A stretch of 45,533 nucleotides of DNA, from assembly GCF_001625575.1 (NCBI RefSeq), contig NZ_AUXV01000028.1, forward strand, positions 1 through 45,533. Reading direction: 5' to 3'. Source of the stretch: Pseudoalteromonas luteoviolacea S2607. Its GTDB lineage: Bacteria > Pseudomonadota > Gammaproteobacteria > Enterobacterales > Alteromonadaceae. Below the pieces are notes generated by a model. That model was not told the DNA's origin. It saw only the letters and a list, made by a program, of their open reading frames with translations, and made no database searches. Below, one piece after another: positions 18,477-26,610 of the stretch (position 1 is its first letter; every line of letters starts with the position of its first letter). Both the position numbers and the translations under genes were made by a program.

Positions 18477-18752
18477 ATTTCAGCTCTGTACGCAATTCTT
18501 TCGCCGCCTCGACCATGTTGGCAAGCACCTCTGGTGTTTCTCTCCAAGCCCGCATTTTTAAACCACAATCAGGATTCACCCATAAACGCTGCACGGGAAT
18601 TTTTTTGTAGCTTCGTGAATGAGCGCTTTTATCTACATGATTTCAGGCCCATTTGGAGCGTGAATATCGTAAACACCGGGGCCTATGCCGTTTGGATTTA
18701 ATTGCCGTTTTTTACCCACTCGAATAAAACCTTAATTGTGAATAGTTGCCAT
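18475..18752 (-). pseudogene. metE: Collapsed remnant of cobalamin-independent methionine synthase metE
   Basis: Reading the minus strand from the ATG at 18752, preceded by AAGGAAGAGG, gives MATIHN-stop-GFIRVGKKRQL, the N-terminus of MetE (MATIHNLGFPRxGKKRxLK in functional genes). The frame then jumps to [23 protein letters not shown] and, after a lost base in a poly-A run (18605-18611), to [20 protein letters not shown] and the true C-terminus ending at the TAA 18475-18477. WVNPDCGLK holds one of the zinc-ligand cysteines of MetE. Only about 93 of roughly 755 codons survive. The damage is one large internal deletion after about codon 18, two nonsense codons (TAA at codon 7, TAG at codon 40) and a one-base deletion. 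It is clearly non-functional. The divergent metR is intact. Confidence 0.93.
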
Positions 18753-18778
18753 GATGAACCTCTTCCTTAAGAGAATTT

Positions 18779-18794
18779 GGACGTTTAGATATCT
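18779..18794. promoter_or_regulatory. MetJ-box-like pair upstream of the metE remnant
   Basis: Two adjacent 8-bp units, GGACGTTT (18779-18786) and AGATATCT (18787-18794), each match the MetJ box AGACGTCT at 6 of 8 positions. They sit just upstream of the ribosome binding site of the metE remnant. MetJ with S-adenosylmethionine binds tandem boxes to repress methionine genes. Confidence 0.55.
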
Positions 18795-18807
18795 ACAAAA
18801 CCAGGCT

Positions 18808-18826
18808 TTGAGTAGAATTTTCTCAA
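18808..18826. promoter_or_regulatory. Candidate MetR-type inverted repeat
   Basis: TTGAG (18808-18812) and CTCAA (18822-18826) form an inverted repeat with a 9-base AT-rich centre, in the metE/metR divergent region. LysR-type regulators such as MetR bind this kind of dyad, but the match to the MetR consensus is imperfect. Confidence 0.3.
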
Positions 18827-18964
18827 TTGATCGATTCTCAAATCCAACTTGAGCAAAATTAAATTGTATTTTTTTTAAAAAAAGTTAAATAAATAATGAC
18901 AACGCTGTCAAAAATAGTGTTATAGTGATTTAGTGAAATTTTGAGCAATCGCTGATGGATTTGT

Positions 18965-18980
18965 AGACGTCTAGACGTTG
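18965..18980. promoter_or_regulatory. Tandem MetJ boxes upstream of metR
   Basis: A perfect MetJ box AGACGTCT (18965-18972) is directly followed by AGACGTTG (18973-18980, 6 of 8). Adjacent 8-bp boxes in phase are the known MetJ operator architecture. They lie about 70 bp upstream of the metR start, so MetJ repression of metR is likely retained. Confidence 0.68.
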
Positions 18981-19050
18981 AATCGCCAGCCTGTACAGCG
19001 TAATATGGACGTAATCTGAGTTTTACTCACATTAAAAATGAGATTTATTA

Positions 19051-19941
19051 ATGATGATAGACATAAAGCACTTAAAAACCATTGCTACCCTGAAAGATAC
19101 TGGATCACTGGTGAACACCGCACGTGAGTTATTTTTAACTCAGTCTGCTTTGTCTCATCAAATTAAAGATCTAGAAAACAAGTTAGATTGTCAATTATTT
19201 GAGCGCAAAACGCAGCCTGTACGCTTTACACCTCAAGGAATGCTATTACTAGAGCTTGCCAGTGAAGTGTTGCCTAAAGTTGAAGCAACTAAGTGCCGTT
19301 TGAAAGAGAGCTTGAATCAGCCAATCTCCCAACTCAAACTGAGCGTTGAATGCCATGCTTGCTTTCACTGGTTGCTACCGACGATAAAGGAGTTCAATAA
19401 TTTTTGGCCCGATATTAAGGTAGATTACGAGCAAGGCTTTAGTTATGACGCAATACCAGAGCTGCTAAATGACGAATTAGATATTGTACTGACTTCAGAT
19501 ATCAGAGAGCCAGAACATTTAGAGTATGCCCATGTATTTGACTTTAAACTGAAGCTGATTGTCGCACCGGATCATGAATTAGCTAAAAAAGCGTATGTCA
19601 CCGCGCTTGATTTAAAAGATGAGACCATCATTTCTTATCCGATTCCCAAAGAAAGACAGGATATTTTCAAGCACTTTATTCAGAATGCTCGATTTGATGG
19701 TACGTTAAAATCAGTTGATCAAGGACTGCTTATATTTCAATTGGTCAGCGCAGGTATGGGCGTGGCAGCCCTACCAGATTGGCTTGTAACGCCTTATGAA
19801 AGCCAAGGTTTAATTAAATCGATTCCTTTAGGTGCATTGGGACTGAGCCGTCCTATGTACTTAGCAATGAAAAAGAGTATGAAAGACAACCCTGTTTATC
19901 GTCACTTTTTAAATACCTGCAAGCAATCTATTAGCAGATAA
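19051..19941 (+). CDS. metR: LysR-type methionine regulator MetR
   Basis: A 296-residue LysR-family transcriptional activator. The winged helix-turn-helix is at about 1-62 (LKTIATLKDTGSLVNTAREL, then FLTQSALSHQIKDLENKLDC). The effector domain follows from about 90, with CHACFHWLLPTI, VDYEQGFSYDAIPELL and DIVLTSDI, which match MetR (homocysteine-responsive activator of metE and related genes). The divergent metE remnant and tandem MetJ boxes in the intergenic region support the identity. ATG codons at 19051 and 19054 are both possible starts. The reading frame is intact, so the regulator outlives its neighbouring target and presumably controls other methionine genes such as metH, metF or metA elsewhere. 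Confidence 0.9.
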   Translation: MMIDIKHLKTIATLKDTGSLVNTARELFLTQSALSHQIKDLENKLDCQLFERKTQPVRFTPQGMLLLELASEVLPKVEATKCRLKESLNQPISQLKLSVECHACFHWLLPTIKEFNNFWPDIKVDYEQGFSYDAIPELLNDELDIVLTSDIREPEHLEYAHVFDFKLKLIVAPDHELAKKAYVTALDLKDETIISYPIPKERQDIFKHFIQNARFDGTLKSVDQGLLIFQLVSAGMGVAALPDWLVTPYESQGLIKSIPLGALGLSRPMYLAMKKSMKDNPVYRHFLNTCKQSISR

Positions 19942-19989
19942 AAGCCACAACAGTTAATATAGCTCTAACTAGGACAGTTAGAGCTTGTT

Positions 19990-20754
19990 ATGTTTGAATT
20001 AAAAAAAGTCATTGGTGGCTTGCTTATGCCACTACCAATCACACTCATATTGATTTTTCTATTACTGTTATTTATCAGTAAAAAAAACAAAAGCTACTAT
20101 TTGTGCATGCTGAGTGTCGTAACACTGTGGGTGATCAGCACTCCTCAATTTGCGGATTACCTCATCACACCCAAAGAGCAAGCACAAACATTGTTCTCTC
20201 AGACTCACCATAAGCAAATAGACTTTATTGTCGTTCTCGGCGGTGGCTTGTCACCAAACGCCAACCTTCATGCCAATTTGCAACTTTCAAACTCTAGCTT
20301 AGTTAGGCTGGTTGAAGGCCTTCGCCTCGCCAACATTTACCCTGATGCTCAGCTTATTGTATCTGGCGCTGGCTATAAAGGGAGCCAAACCAGCAGTCAT
20401 TTGCTGTCACAAACGGCTCAATCTCTTGGGCTGCAAGCTCAGCGTATTCAACTCAATCCAAATGCCCATGACACCGAATCTGAAGCGAAACATTTAGCAC
20501 CAGTGTTGGTAGACAGTAAAGTCGTATTGGTCACATCGGCAAGCCATATGAAACGTGCACAAGACCTGTTTTCTGCACAAGGAGTAGACACGATAGCTTC
20601 GCCAGTAGAGTTCTATAATTACCACTCTACGCCTTTTATTAAACGCTACATCGCGTCGAGTTCAGTGCTATTATCCGTCAACCGATACGCCCATGAATGG
20701 CTCGGCACACAATGGATAGAGTTAAGGCGAACATTCGATAGTGGCTCAGTATAG
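19990..20754 (+). CDS. elyC: ElyC/YdcF family (DUF218) envelope protein
   Basis: A 254-residue inner-membrane protein. Two N-terminal membrane helices (about 10-30 and 37-55) are followed by a DUF218 domain from about residue 78: IDFIVVLGGGLSP, RLVEGLRLANIYPDAQLIVSG, NAHDTESEAKHLAP, VVLVTSASHMKRAQDLF, all hallmarks of the family. E. coli ElyC (YcbC, 259 residues) is involved in peptidoglycan and lipid-carrier metabolism at the envelope, and this protein has the same length and topology. It starts at an ATG about 50 bp after metR, with no terminator visible between, so read-through from metR is possible. The exact biochemical activity of the family is unsettled. Confidence 0.85.
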   Translation: MFELKKVIGGLLMPLPITLILIFLLLLFISKKNKSYYLCMLSVVTLWVISTPQFADYLITPKEQAQTLFSQTHHKQIDFIVVLGGGLSPNANLHANLQLSNSSLVRLVEGLRLANIYPDAQLIVSGAGYKGSQTSSHLLSQTAQSLGLQAQRIQLNPNAHDTESEAKHLAPVLVDSKVVLVTSASHMKRAQDLFSAQGVDTIASPVEFYNYHSTPFIKRYIASSSVLLSVNRYAHEWLGTQWIELRRTFDSGSV

Positions 20755-20915
20755 TGAGTTGTACAAAAAAAGTGCTTAAATTGCACAAAGTTACATCTAA
20801 CAAACCAAAGAACTGTGCTTAAAATCGCAAAAAATTGAAAAATTGTTCAAAAATAGGTATAAATGTCGTTTATCCTTAACCTGCGTATCCACGTACAAAA
20901 CGACTGGGATCTACG

Positions 20916-21284
20916 ATGAGTAAACTTGATAAGACTGAAGTTCTAAGCGCATTTGAAGCAGCTTATGAAGCGGTAAATGGCAAAAAGCCTGAAATTACAA
21001 TTAAACCAGGCTGGTACAGCATTGACGGCGGTAAAAACATGCGTCTAGCTGATGTTGCAGCATTAACCGAAGAACTAACTTCAGGTAACGCTGGTGCTAG
21101 CAAAACTGAAGAAAAACCTGCAAAAAAAGCACCTGCTAAGAAAGCAGCGCCAGTTAAAAGCAGTAAAGTTGCAGCCTTCAAAGTTGTAAAAGCAAATGAA
21201 GATGGCTATACAGCTGAAGAAGCTTGGATTGTAGAGCTTGCAGAGAAAGACCACGATTGTCGTCTTCCTCGTGGTGTTGTTTAA
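20916..21284 (+). CDS. Conserved hypothetical protein with Lys/Ala-rich linker
   Basis: A 122-residue protein I cannot assign a function. Three parts are visible. An N-terminal block of about 65 residues (LSAFEAAYEAVNGKKPEITI, then KPGWYSIDGGKNMRLADVAAL) is compact and conserved-looking and recurs, to my memory, in hypothetical proteins of Shewanella and Alteromonas. A basic Lys/Ala/Pro linker (about 67-90, KPAKKAPAKKAAPVKSSK) resembles histone-H1-like tails. The C-terminus is acidic with CRLPRGVV at the end. No signal peptide or membrane segment. The linker suggests nucleic-acid association, but that is an inference. ATG start; a hairpin with GGTGCCG arms follows at 21301-21325. Monocistronic. 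Confidence 0.75.
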   Translation: MSKLDKTEVLSAFEAAYEAVNGKKPEITIKPGWYSIDGGKNMRLADVAALTEELTSGNAGASKTEEKPAKKAPAKKAAPVKSSKVAAFKVVKANEDGYTAEEAWIVELAEKDHDCRLPRGVV

Positions 21285-21300
21285 ACACCCGACTTTGTGT

Positions 21301-21325
21301 GGTGCCGTATAATCTCATCGGCACC
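21301..21325. terminator. Stem-loop between the hypothetical gene and GNAT gene
   Basis: Perfect 7-bp GC-rich arms GGTGCCG (21301-21307) and CGGCACC (21319-21325) with an 11-base loop, between two convergent genes. No T run follows on either side, so it is a candidate only. Confidence 0.45.
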
Positions 21326-21360
21326 CTCACATACTTCCTCATTGATAGTTCCAGTAATAA

Positions 21361-21831
21361 CTATTCAGTACTAACAAACCGCTGTCTTGTCACTGTCCCC
21401 CAATATTCATCCTCATACTGATCTTCTCTCACACTCTCGCCAGGCAAATCCGCAATAGCACTTAGCCAAAAACGTGTCGCATACTGAGCCCCTGCAATTT
21501 GTTTTATTGTCCATAAGCCAGGCCTTTGCTGAAACAGCATATGTGCAAACTGAGTACCTAACTTCGTTTTTCTGAAAAAAGGCACAATATAAAACTCTGC
21601 AACTTCATTGTCACCGAGTGCTTCAGAATAAACAGCAGCAATCCCGGCTGGGGAACCCGACTTGTAACATATAAACCCAGTTACTTTTGCATCATCAAGA
21701 TTGGTATCCAACTCAAACATCCCATTTGAGAGTGGTTGTTTAGCTGTTAACCCTGAAAACTCGGCTTCGTAAGCCTGAGCCAGATTGTTGTATACCGCCC
21801 GGTTTTTATCAGTCACGACAACAACTTTCAT
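21361..21831 (-). CDS. GNAT-like acetyltransferase
   Basis: A 156-residue protein with a GNAT-type layout. The central strand AEFYIVPFFRKTKLGTQFAH (about 90-109) corresponds to motif A: V-P-x-x-R-x-x-x-x-G with a less glycine-rich acetyl-CoA loop than usual. Preceding strands include VTGFICYKSGSPAGIAAVY, and the C-terminus ends near YWGTVTRQRFVSTE. These features fit small predicted acetyltransferases found in marine gammaproteobacteria. The substrate is unknown and the degenerate loop makes the activity less certain than for the acetyltransferase at 391-1056. It is convergent with the small hypothetical gene and lies downstream of, and in the same direction as, the GST gene with about 70 bp between them. 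Confidence 0.75.
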   Translation of the reverse strand: MKVVVVTDKNRAVYNNLAQAYEAEFSGLTAKQPLSNGMFELDTNLDDAKVTGFICYKSGSPAGIAAVYSEALGDNEVAEFYIVPFFRKTKLGTQFAHMLFQQRPGLWTIKQIAGAQYATRFWLSAIADLPGESVREDQYEDEYWGTVTRQRFVSTE

Positions 21832-21900
21832 ACATCACCCCAATCAATATCAATGAATGAAGCATACCAATTAAATACGATGCAATTGTGAAGTCCCCCG

Positions 21901-22554
21901 CTAAATGGGAGTGCCCACTTCATTGCAAGCAACCACTTCTTGTTCATTTAGTGCCTGAGAACACCATAGCTGCAATACTGGGCATTGCAGCGCATGTTCA
22001 ATATATGCGTTCGCTTCTTCATTTAATTTTATTCCATACGTTTGAAACCTCAATACGACGGGTGCAAACATCGCATCTGCAATCGACCACGCTCCAAACA
22101 ACCACCCGCCCTGTGCGCCAAACCTACTGTGTTGCTCAGAGAATATTTGTTCGATCCGACGAATATCTCTATTTATCTCATCTGTTCTGACAATTTGCCT
22201 TCTGGCTCTGATATTCATAGGCATCGCACTTCTCAATGCACTAAAACCACTATGCATTTCACTGCTCAATGCCCTAGCTTGCGCACGCAAATCCATAGCA
22301 CTAGGCCATGCCTTGCCTGATAGATAAGCCTCATTGATGTATTCACATATCGCTAGAGACTCCCATATCACTGAATCGCCATCTTTGAGAGTAGGAACTT
22401 TTAAGGTTGGGCTGATCTTATCGACACTTTCATAAAATGACTTCGACCCTAGGTCCAATTTAACTTCGTTATAATTTAGCTTATACTTTTCAATCAATAG
22501 CCAAGCTCTAAGTGACCAAGATGAGTAGTTCTTGTTACCAATGTAAAGTTTCAT
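21901..22554 (-). CDS. Glutathione S-transferase family protein
   Basis: A 217-residue GST-fold protein. The N-terminal thioredoxin-like domain (1-80) has KLYIGNKNYSSWSLRAWLLI, with the serine-containing active-site region, then SPTLKVPTLKDGDSVIWESL, where the cis-proline VP and the ES pair bind the glutathione gamma-glutamyl group. The C-terminal helical domain includes SIADAMFAPVVLRF, the usual N-capping box/hydrophobic staple region. I chose the ATG at 22554 because GGAG lies just upstream and the protein then begins directly with the first beta strand; an upstream start at 22581 adds nine unrelated residues. It is divergent from a LysR gene by 99 bp, a common regulator-target arrangement. 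A substrate cannot be assigned. Confidence 0.88.
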   Translation of the reverse strand: MKLYIGNKNYSSWSLRAWLLIEKYKLNYNEVKLDLGSKSFYESVDKISPTLKVPTLKDGDSVIWESLAICEYINEAYLSGKAWPSAMDLRAQARALSSEMHSGFSALRSAMPMNIRARRQIVRTDEINRDIRRIEQIFSEQHSRFGAQGGWLFGAWSIADAMFAPVVLRFQTYGIKLNEEANAYIEHALQCPVLQLWCSQALNEQEVVACNEVGTPI

Positions 22555-22653
22555 ATTATGCTCCTTCGTTTTCAAAACCATATTTATCCTAGAGCTTTAG
22601 AGAGTTGAGCACTAACGTAAAATTTGAATACAACACATAAGATATTTTGATAT

Positions 22654-23505
22654 ATGGATTTAGATGCATTAAGAAGCTTTCTTGCATTTGTCGAAACAGG
22701 CAGTTTTACACGCGCTGCGGCACAAATGCACAGAACACAGTCAGCCATTAGTATGCAAATGAAGAAGCTCCAACAAGATGTTGGTCAAACTTTATTTACT
22801 AAGGAAGGACGTCAATTAAACCTTACTGCCGAAGGCGTTGTACTTGCTGGATATGCGAGGCAAATAATTCACCTTCAAGAACATGCTATCGCAAACCTCT
22901 CCAGCGCTGCATTGCAGGTGGTGTTACGCTTAGGTTGTCCTGATGACTATGCCGAATCCATTCTGCCAGAGTTGGTGCAGTTACTGCATAAACATATTGA
23001 ACATTTAGAGCTCAATATTACCTGCGCCTCCAGCTCTGAACTGCAACATTTGCTGGACCAAGGACTCTTAGATTTGGCTGTCGTGTCGCGAACGCCACTG
23101 TCTGAAGCAGGTTACCTACTTTGCCACGACAAAGGTACTTGGGTGGGTTTAGAACATAGCGACCTGTTATCACGACCTACTTTACCTATTGCAGTGTTCA
23201 AACGAGACTGTCGCTATCACCAAGCCGCTATTGAGGGCCTGCTAAAACAGAAACGTGCATTCAAAATCGTTGCGAGCAGTGGCAGCGCGAGCGCACTCAG
23301 GGGGCTTATCAAAAATGGATTAGCAATCGGCGCAATGGCCAACTTGAGTCGAAACAATTTACCCGCGTTAAATGACCCATTTCTTCCCTTTTTGCCCCAT
23401 GTTGAGATCGTTCTCATTAAAAGCAATGCAAAAGCATGTGCAATTTCGGATGAGCGAGTTCAGTTTATTGCACAACGTTTTCAGCAGGAGATAAGCCCCG
23501 CTTAA
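22654..23505 (+). CDS. LysR-type transcriptional regulator
   Basis: A 283-residue LysR-family regulator. Residues 1-60 form the winged helix-turn-helix (LRSFLAFVETGSFTRAAAQM, then HRTQSAISMQMKKLQQDVGQ), very typical of the family. The remaining part is the two-lobed periplasmic-binding-protein-like effector domain, with VLRLGCPDDYAESILPELVQ opening the first lobe and a GLAIGAMAN hinge-like strand in the second. It is a little short and lacks long C-terminal extensions. It is divergent from the GST gene (22554/22654), so autoregulation and control of that gene are the likeliest roles, by the usual LysR logic; the effector is unknown. Confidence 0.88.
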   Translation: MDLDALRSFLAFVETGSFTRAAAQMHRTQSAISMQMKKLQQDVGQTLFTKEGRQLNLTAEGVVLAGYARQIIHLQEHAIANLSSAALQVVLRLGCPDDYAESILPELVQLLHKHIEHLELNITCASSSELQHLLDQGLLDLAVVSRTPLSEAGYLLCHDKGTWVGLEHSDLLSRPTLPIAVFKRDCRYHQAAIEGLLKQKRAFKIVASSGSASALRGLIKNGLAIGAMANLSRNNLPALNDPFLPFLPHVEIVLIKSNAKACAISDERVQFIAQRFQQEISPA

Positions 23506-23617
23506 AGCTATCACGCATAATCTCACCAACGCTTACATTTTCTGACAACGCTGACACAGACTCTCACAGGCAAGCGCTCTAAACTGGGTCCCAAGTTAAC
23601 CAAATGGAATATGCGTA

Positions 23618-24214
23618 ATGAAAACTTTATCTCTACTCTCACTAGCTCTGGCAGCCGTTACTTCTTTTTCGAGCATGGCGTCAATTGAGGATGACAAACA
23701 TCGCGTTGGTGTACAAGCTTATGGTGGCTCAGCATCTTACAAAAGCTCAAGCCAAGACGGCGACGGTGTTGGACAACTCTATGTCTACTACAACTACCAA
23801 TTCGATAAAACTTGGGCGTTGGAAGTCGGCTTAAATGGTGGTACGGATTCTGACGATTGGGAGTGTACAGATACCAACAACAGAAAGTTCACTTGTACTC
23901 AGCTAAACAAAACCTTGTTTGGTCTTGGTGCCAATGACTTGGACTACGGCAACCTTATCGTTGCGGCAAAAGGTCAATACCAACTGACCAAGCGCAACTC
24001 ATTGTACGGTAAATTGGGCGCAAACTTTTACGACTATGAACTGAGTCGCGGTACTCAAAACCTTGTTGAAGAAGATGGTACCGGATTCGTTGCCGAACTA
24101 GGTTGGCAATATGACTGGAGTAATGGCATGGCAGTCAACGTCAGCTATCAATACCTAGACATGGGCGACCTAGATGTATCAAGTTTAGGTGTAGGCCTTA
24201 GCTACCGCTTCTAG
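23618..24214 (+). CDS. OmpA-like/OmpW-type outer-membrane beta-barrel protein
   Basis: A 198-residue exported protein. A cleavable signal peptide (LSLLSLALAAVTSFSSMASI, cleavage near residue 22) is followed by alternating-polarity strands with aromatic girdles (VGQLYVYYNYQFDKTWALEV), Asp/Gly-rich loops, and a C-terminal strand LDVSSLGVGLSYRF ending in phenylalanine, the signature for BAM-dependent insertion. The size fits an eight-stranded barrel of the OmpA-N/porin-like superfamily. One external loop has two cysteines (CTDTNNRKFTC) that could form a disulphide. Its last 17 bases overlap the 3' end of the convergent histidine kinase gene. Specific function unknown; structural or adhesion roles are typical. 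Confidence 0.85.
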   Translation: MKTLSLLSLALAAVTSFSSMASIEDDKHRVGVQAYGGSASYKSSSQDGDGVGQLYVYYNYQFDKTWALEVGLNGGTDSDDWECTDTNNRKFTCTQLNKTLFGLGANDLDYGNLIVAAKGQYQLTKRNSLYGKLGANFYDYELSRGTQNLVEEDGTGFVAELGWQYDWSNGMAVNVSYQYLDMGDLDVSSLGVGLSYRF

Positions 24215-26393
24215 TTTCTTCAAAGGGAATATATAGCGAGATAGAGACTCCTCCCATCTCGCTATGACTCGCGCCTACATTACCACCGTGGGCGCGAATA
24301 ATTTGTTTACAAATCGCAAGGCCCAGCCCTGAACCACCATGATCTCGACTGCGAGATCCCTCACAGCGATACAATCGTTCAAATATCTTTTCTAGATCTT
24401 GCTCTGCAACACCCGGAAACGAATCTTCAACCGTCACCTTCATATGCGCTTCATTACTTTCAAAGCTCACCTGCGTTTGGCCTTCGTTGCTGGTGTAAAA
24501 GTGACTATTTCTCAATAGATTGAATAGCACTTGGCGTATTCTTGCTGGGTCGACAAAACACAGCGCATTGTTCGTACAAGCTGCAAATGATAGTGACTGT
24601 TGCTTCGTAGCATACATAGGCTGAAACTCTTCAACGATCTCTCCTATCAAGGCGTTGACATCAACGGGCTGCTTATCCAATGTCAGTACATCATTATCAA
24701 ATTGTGCTGACTGGTAGATATCCTTTATTAAATTGTCTAAATGACTGATCTTCTTTTGTATCTTATCAAAACCTTTTTTGGGATCAGGCTCAATATTGTG
24801 CTGCATAGCCTCAACAGTCAGCTTTAAGGCTGCCAGTGGTGTCCTTAGTTCGTGAGATACATCAGCCAATAAACGGTTTTTTTGAGTTAAAGACTGCGCC
24901 ATCATATCGGCTTCTAACTCAACATACTTTTGCTTTTGCTGCTGTCGTTTATAAATGTAAATAGCGATAGCCATAAAGCACAATAACAACGATACGCCCA
25001 TGCCCCGTTGTAATTTTAGATTCTCTAACGAGGCTTGCTGCAACGCCTGCTCGTTCTGGATCAGTTTAAGGGCTTGCTCCTGACGAATAAATTCAACATT
25101 CTGGCGTAAAGTTAACGCCTGCTGTTTATCAAGATCTTGGTACAATATTGCTTTGATCTCAATGAATTGCTGTAAACTGTGTAAAGCGTTTTCAAACTCT
25201 CCGAGCTTTTCCTGTGCTTGTGCTTTGTATTGGTGCAGTTTAGCTAAATAAGAAGCACCGATACCCGGTAATGTCAGTACTTGATCTATGTCTACTAAGG
25301 CTTTTTCATAATGCCCTTGTACAAGCTCAATCTCAATAATTACCAATCTTACTGTGCGCTCTGTACGGCTCGCTTTTGCTGCAACCGCCAATGACAGTGC
25401 TTCATGTGCAACCGACAAAGCCTGAGAAAGTGCGTCCTGTGCAACATATATCTTTGCTAATATACTCAGTTGCCATGCAAGATCACTATTAGATCGACTG
25501 CTTCGAGCCAATTCAATTCCCGATTGACTATGACTCAGTGCCAACTCTATTTCGCCTTGTTGTAAATACACCTGGCTCAACTTTCCGTGACTATTAGCAA
25601 TATGGATTGGATCGCCTAAAGATTTGTCGACTTCAAGTGCCTGCTTAAAGTGCAATAAGGCTTTGTTATACTTTTCCAAATCACGATAAATTTCACCAAT
25701 ATTATAGAGCGAGTTTGAAATGCCTTGCTGATTTTTAAGGCTTCTTTGTAATTTAAGGGACTTTTCGTGAAAGCGTAATGCAAGTTGCAAACTTCCCATG
25801 TAATCATAGATAACACCGAGTTGATTGTAGTAGGTCCCTAAACGCGCCTTATCATCAATAGGCTCCACCAGAGAAATCGCATCCTTTACCACTCTTTCAG
25901 CTTCTCTGTAACGGGCTTTATAACGTAAACCTCTTGCCAGCGAGTGTAATATATCACTGCGCAACACAACTAATTCCTTGGGCACTACGCCAAGCGCTTG
26001 TTCAAGCAGAGTAAAACTTGACTCGATATTACTTTGTTTCTGTTCAATTTGAGCCAGCAATAATTTAATCAGCGCAGGCGCTTCAATAAACTGTGCCATC
26101 ACGGGCAAATACGACTCGAGCTGATAGAGGTGTTGTTTAGCATCTTGATATAAGCCGAGTTTTATTTCGGCTTTTGCTTCAATGATCTTTAATTCAAACC
26201 ATAGGCGAGAACTTGGTTGAGGATGAATAAAAAACTGGTTGAGTTCAGACACTTTAACAATTGCTTGCTTGGGATCTTGGTCAAGCAGAATATTTAGCTC
26301 GGATAAAGACTTATCCAGTTGCCCCTCGTCGCTATGTACACTAGGTATGAGAAAAATAAATGATAGCAGGACTATAAGGCGGACACACAACAC
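24198..26393 (-). CDS. TPR-repeat sensor histidine kinase
   Basis: A 731-residue membrane histidine kinase. A signal peptide (VRLIVLLSFIFLIPSVHS) exports a sensor built of tetratricopeptide repeats (about 185-410, e.g. YYNQLGVIYDYMGSLQLALR, then SLYNIGEIYRDLEKYNKALL). One transmembrane helix follows (about 464-481), then a coiled segment, a HisKA domain with phospho-acceptor H514 in DVSHELRTPLAALKL, and a HATPase domain with NLLRNSHFYT (N box), DSFPGV and GGSGLGLAICKQI (G box). No receiver domain is present and no response-regulator gene is adjacent, so the partner is unlinked. The TPR sensor probably reads a periplasmic protein or peptide. The 3' end overlaps the barrel gene by 17 bases. Confidence 0.9.
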   Translation of the reverse strand: MLCVRLIVLLSFIFLIPSVHSDEGQLDKSLSELNILLDQDPKQAIVKVSELNQFFIHPQPSSRLWFELKIIEAKAEIKLGLYQDAKQHLYQLESYLPVMAQFIEAPALIKLLLAQIEQKQSNIESSFTLLEQALGVVPKELVVLRSDILHSLARGLRYKARYREAERVVKDAISLVEPIDDKARLGTYYNQLGVIYDYMGSLQLALRFHEKSLKLQRSLKNQQGISNSLYNIGEIYRDLEKYNKALLHFKQALEVDKSLGDPIHIANSHGKLSQVYLQQGEIELALSHSQSGIELARSSRSNSDLAWQLSILAKIYVAQDALSQALSVAHEALSLAVAAKASRTERTVRLVIIEIELVQGHYEKALVDIDQVLTLPGIGASYLAKLHQYKAQAQEKLGEFENALHSLQQFIEIKAILYQDLDKQQALTLRQNVEFIRQEQALKLIQNEQALQQASLENLKLQRGMGVSLLLCFMAIAIYIYKRQQQKQKYVELEADMMAQSLTQKNRLLADVSHELRTPLAALKLTVEAMQHNIEPDPKKGFDKIQKKISHLDNLIKDIYQSAQFDNDVLTLDKQPVDVNALIGEIVEEFQPMYATKQQSLSFAACTNNALCFVDPARIRQVLFNLLRNSHFYTSNEGQTQVSFESNEAHMKVTVEDSFPGVAEQDLEKIFERLYRCEGSRSRDHGGSGLGLAICKQIIRAHGGNVGASHSEMGGVSISLYIPFEETRSGS

Positions 26394-26569
26394 AATTCTA
26401 AGTGACTCTCAAATAATAACTTATCTATGGACAACTAAAGTGTAGCTAGAGTTCTCAATAAACACATATTAATTTGAACTTTCGCAATCAGGCAGACTAA
26501 ATTAACCTATTTGCTCTAAATGTGCACCTTATGATTTGCAATAAACATATAACTAAAATAAAGGAAGGG

Positions 26570-26598
26570 AGGCTGAGGTTAATTGAGGACCCCAGCCT
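26570..26598 (-). terminator. Hairpin terminator after uvrB
   Basis: Arms AGGCTGAGGT (26570-26579) and ACCCCAGCCT (26589-26598) pair with one mismatch, 13 bases beyond the uvrB stop on the minus strand, followed by a pyrimidine-rich tract (minus strand CCCTTCCTTTATTTT). Confidence 0.55.
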
Positions 26599-26610
26599 TT
26601 AATATCAAGA

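Noticed and set aside
18432..18701. An 89-codon plus-strand frame after the GGDEF-EAL gene.
   Set aside because: It is the antisense of the metE remnant, whose MetE-like peptide on the minus strand explains the conservation.
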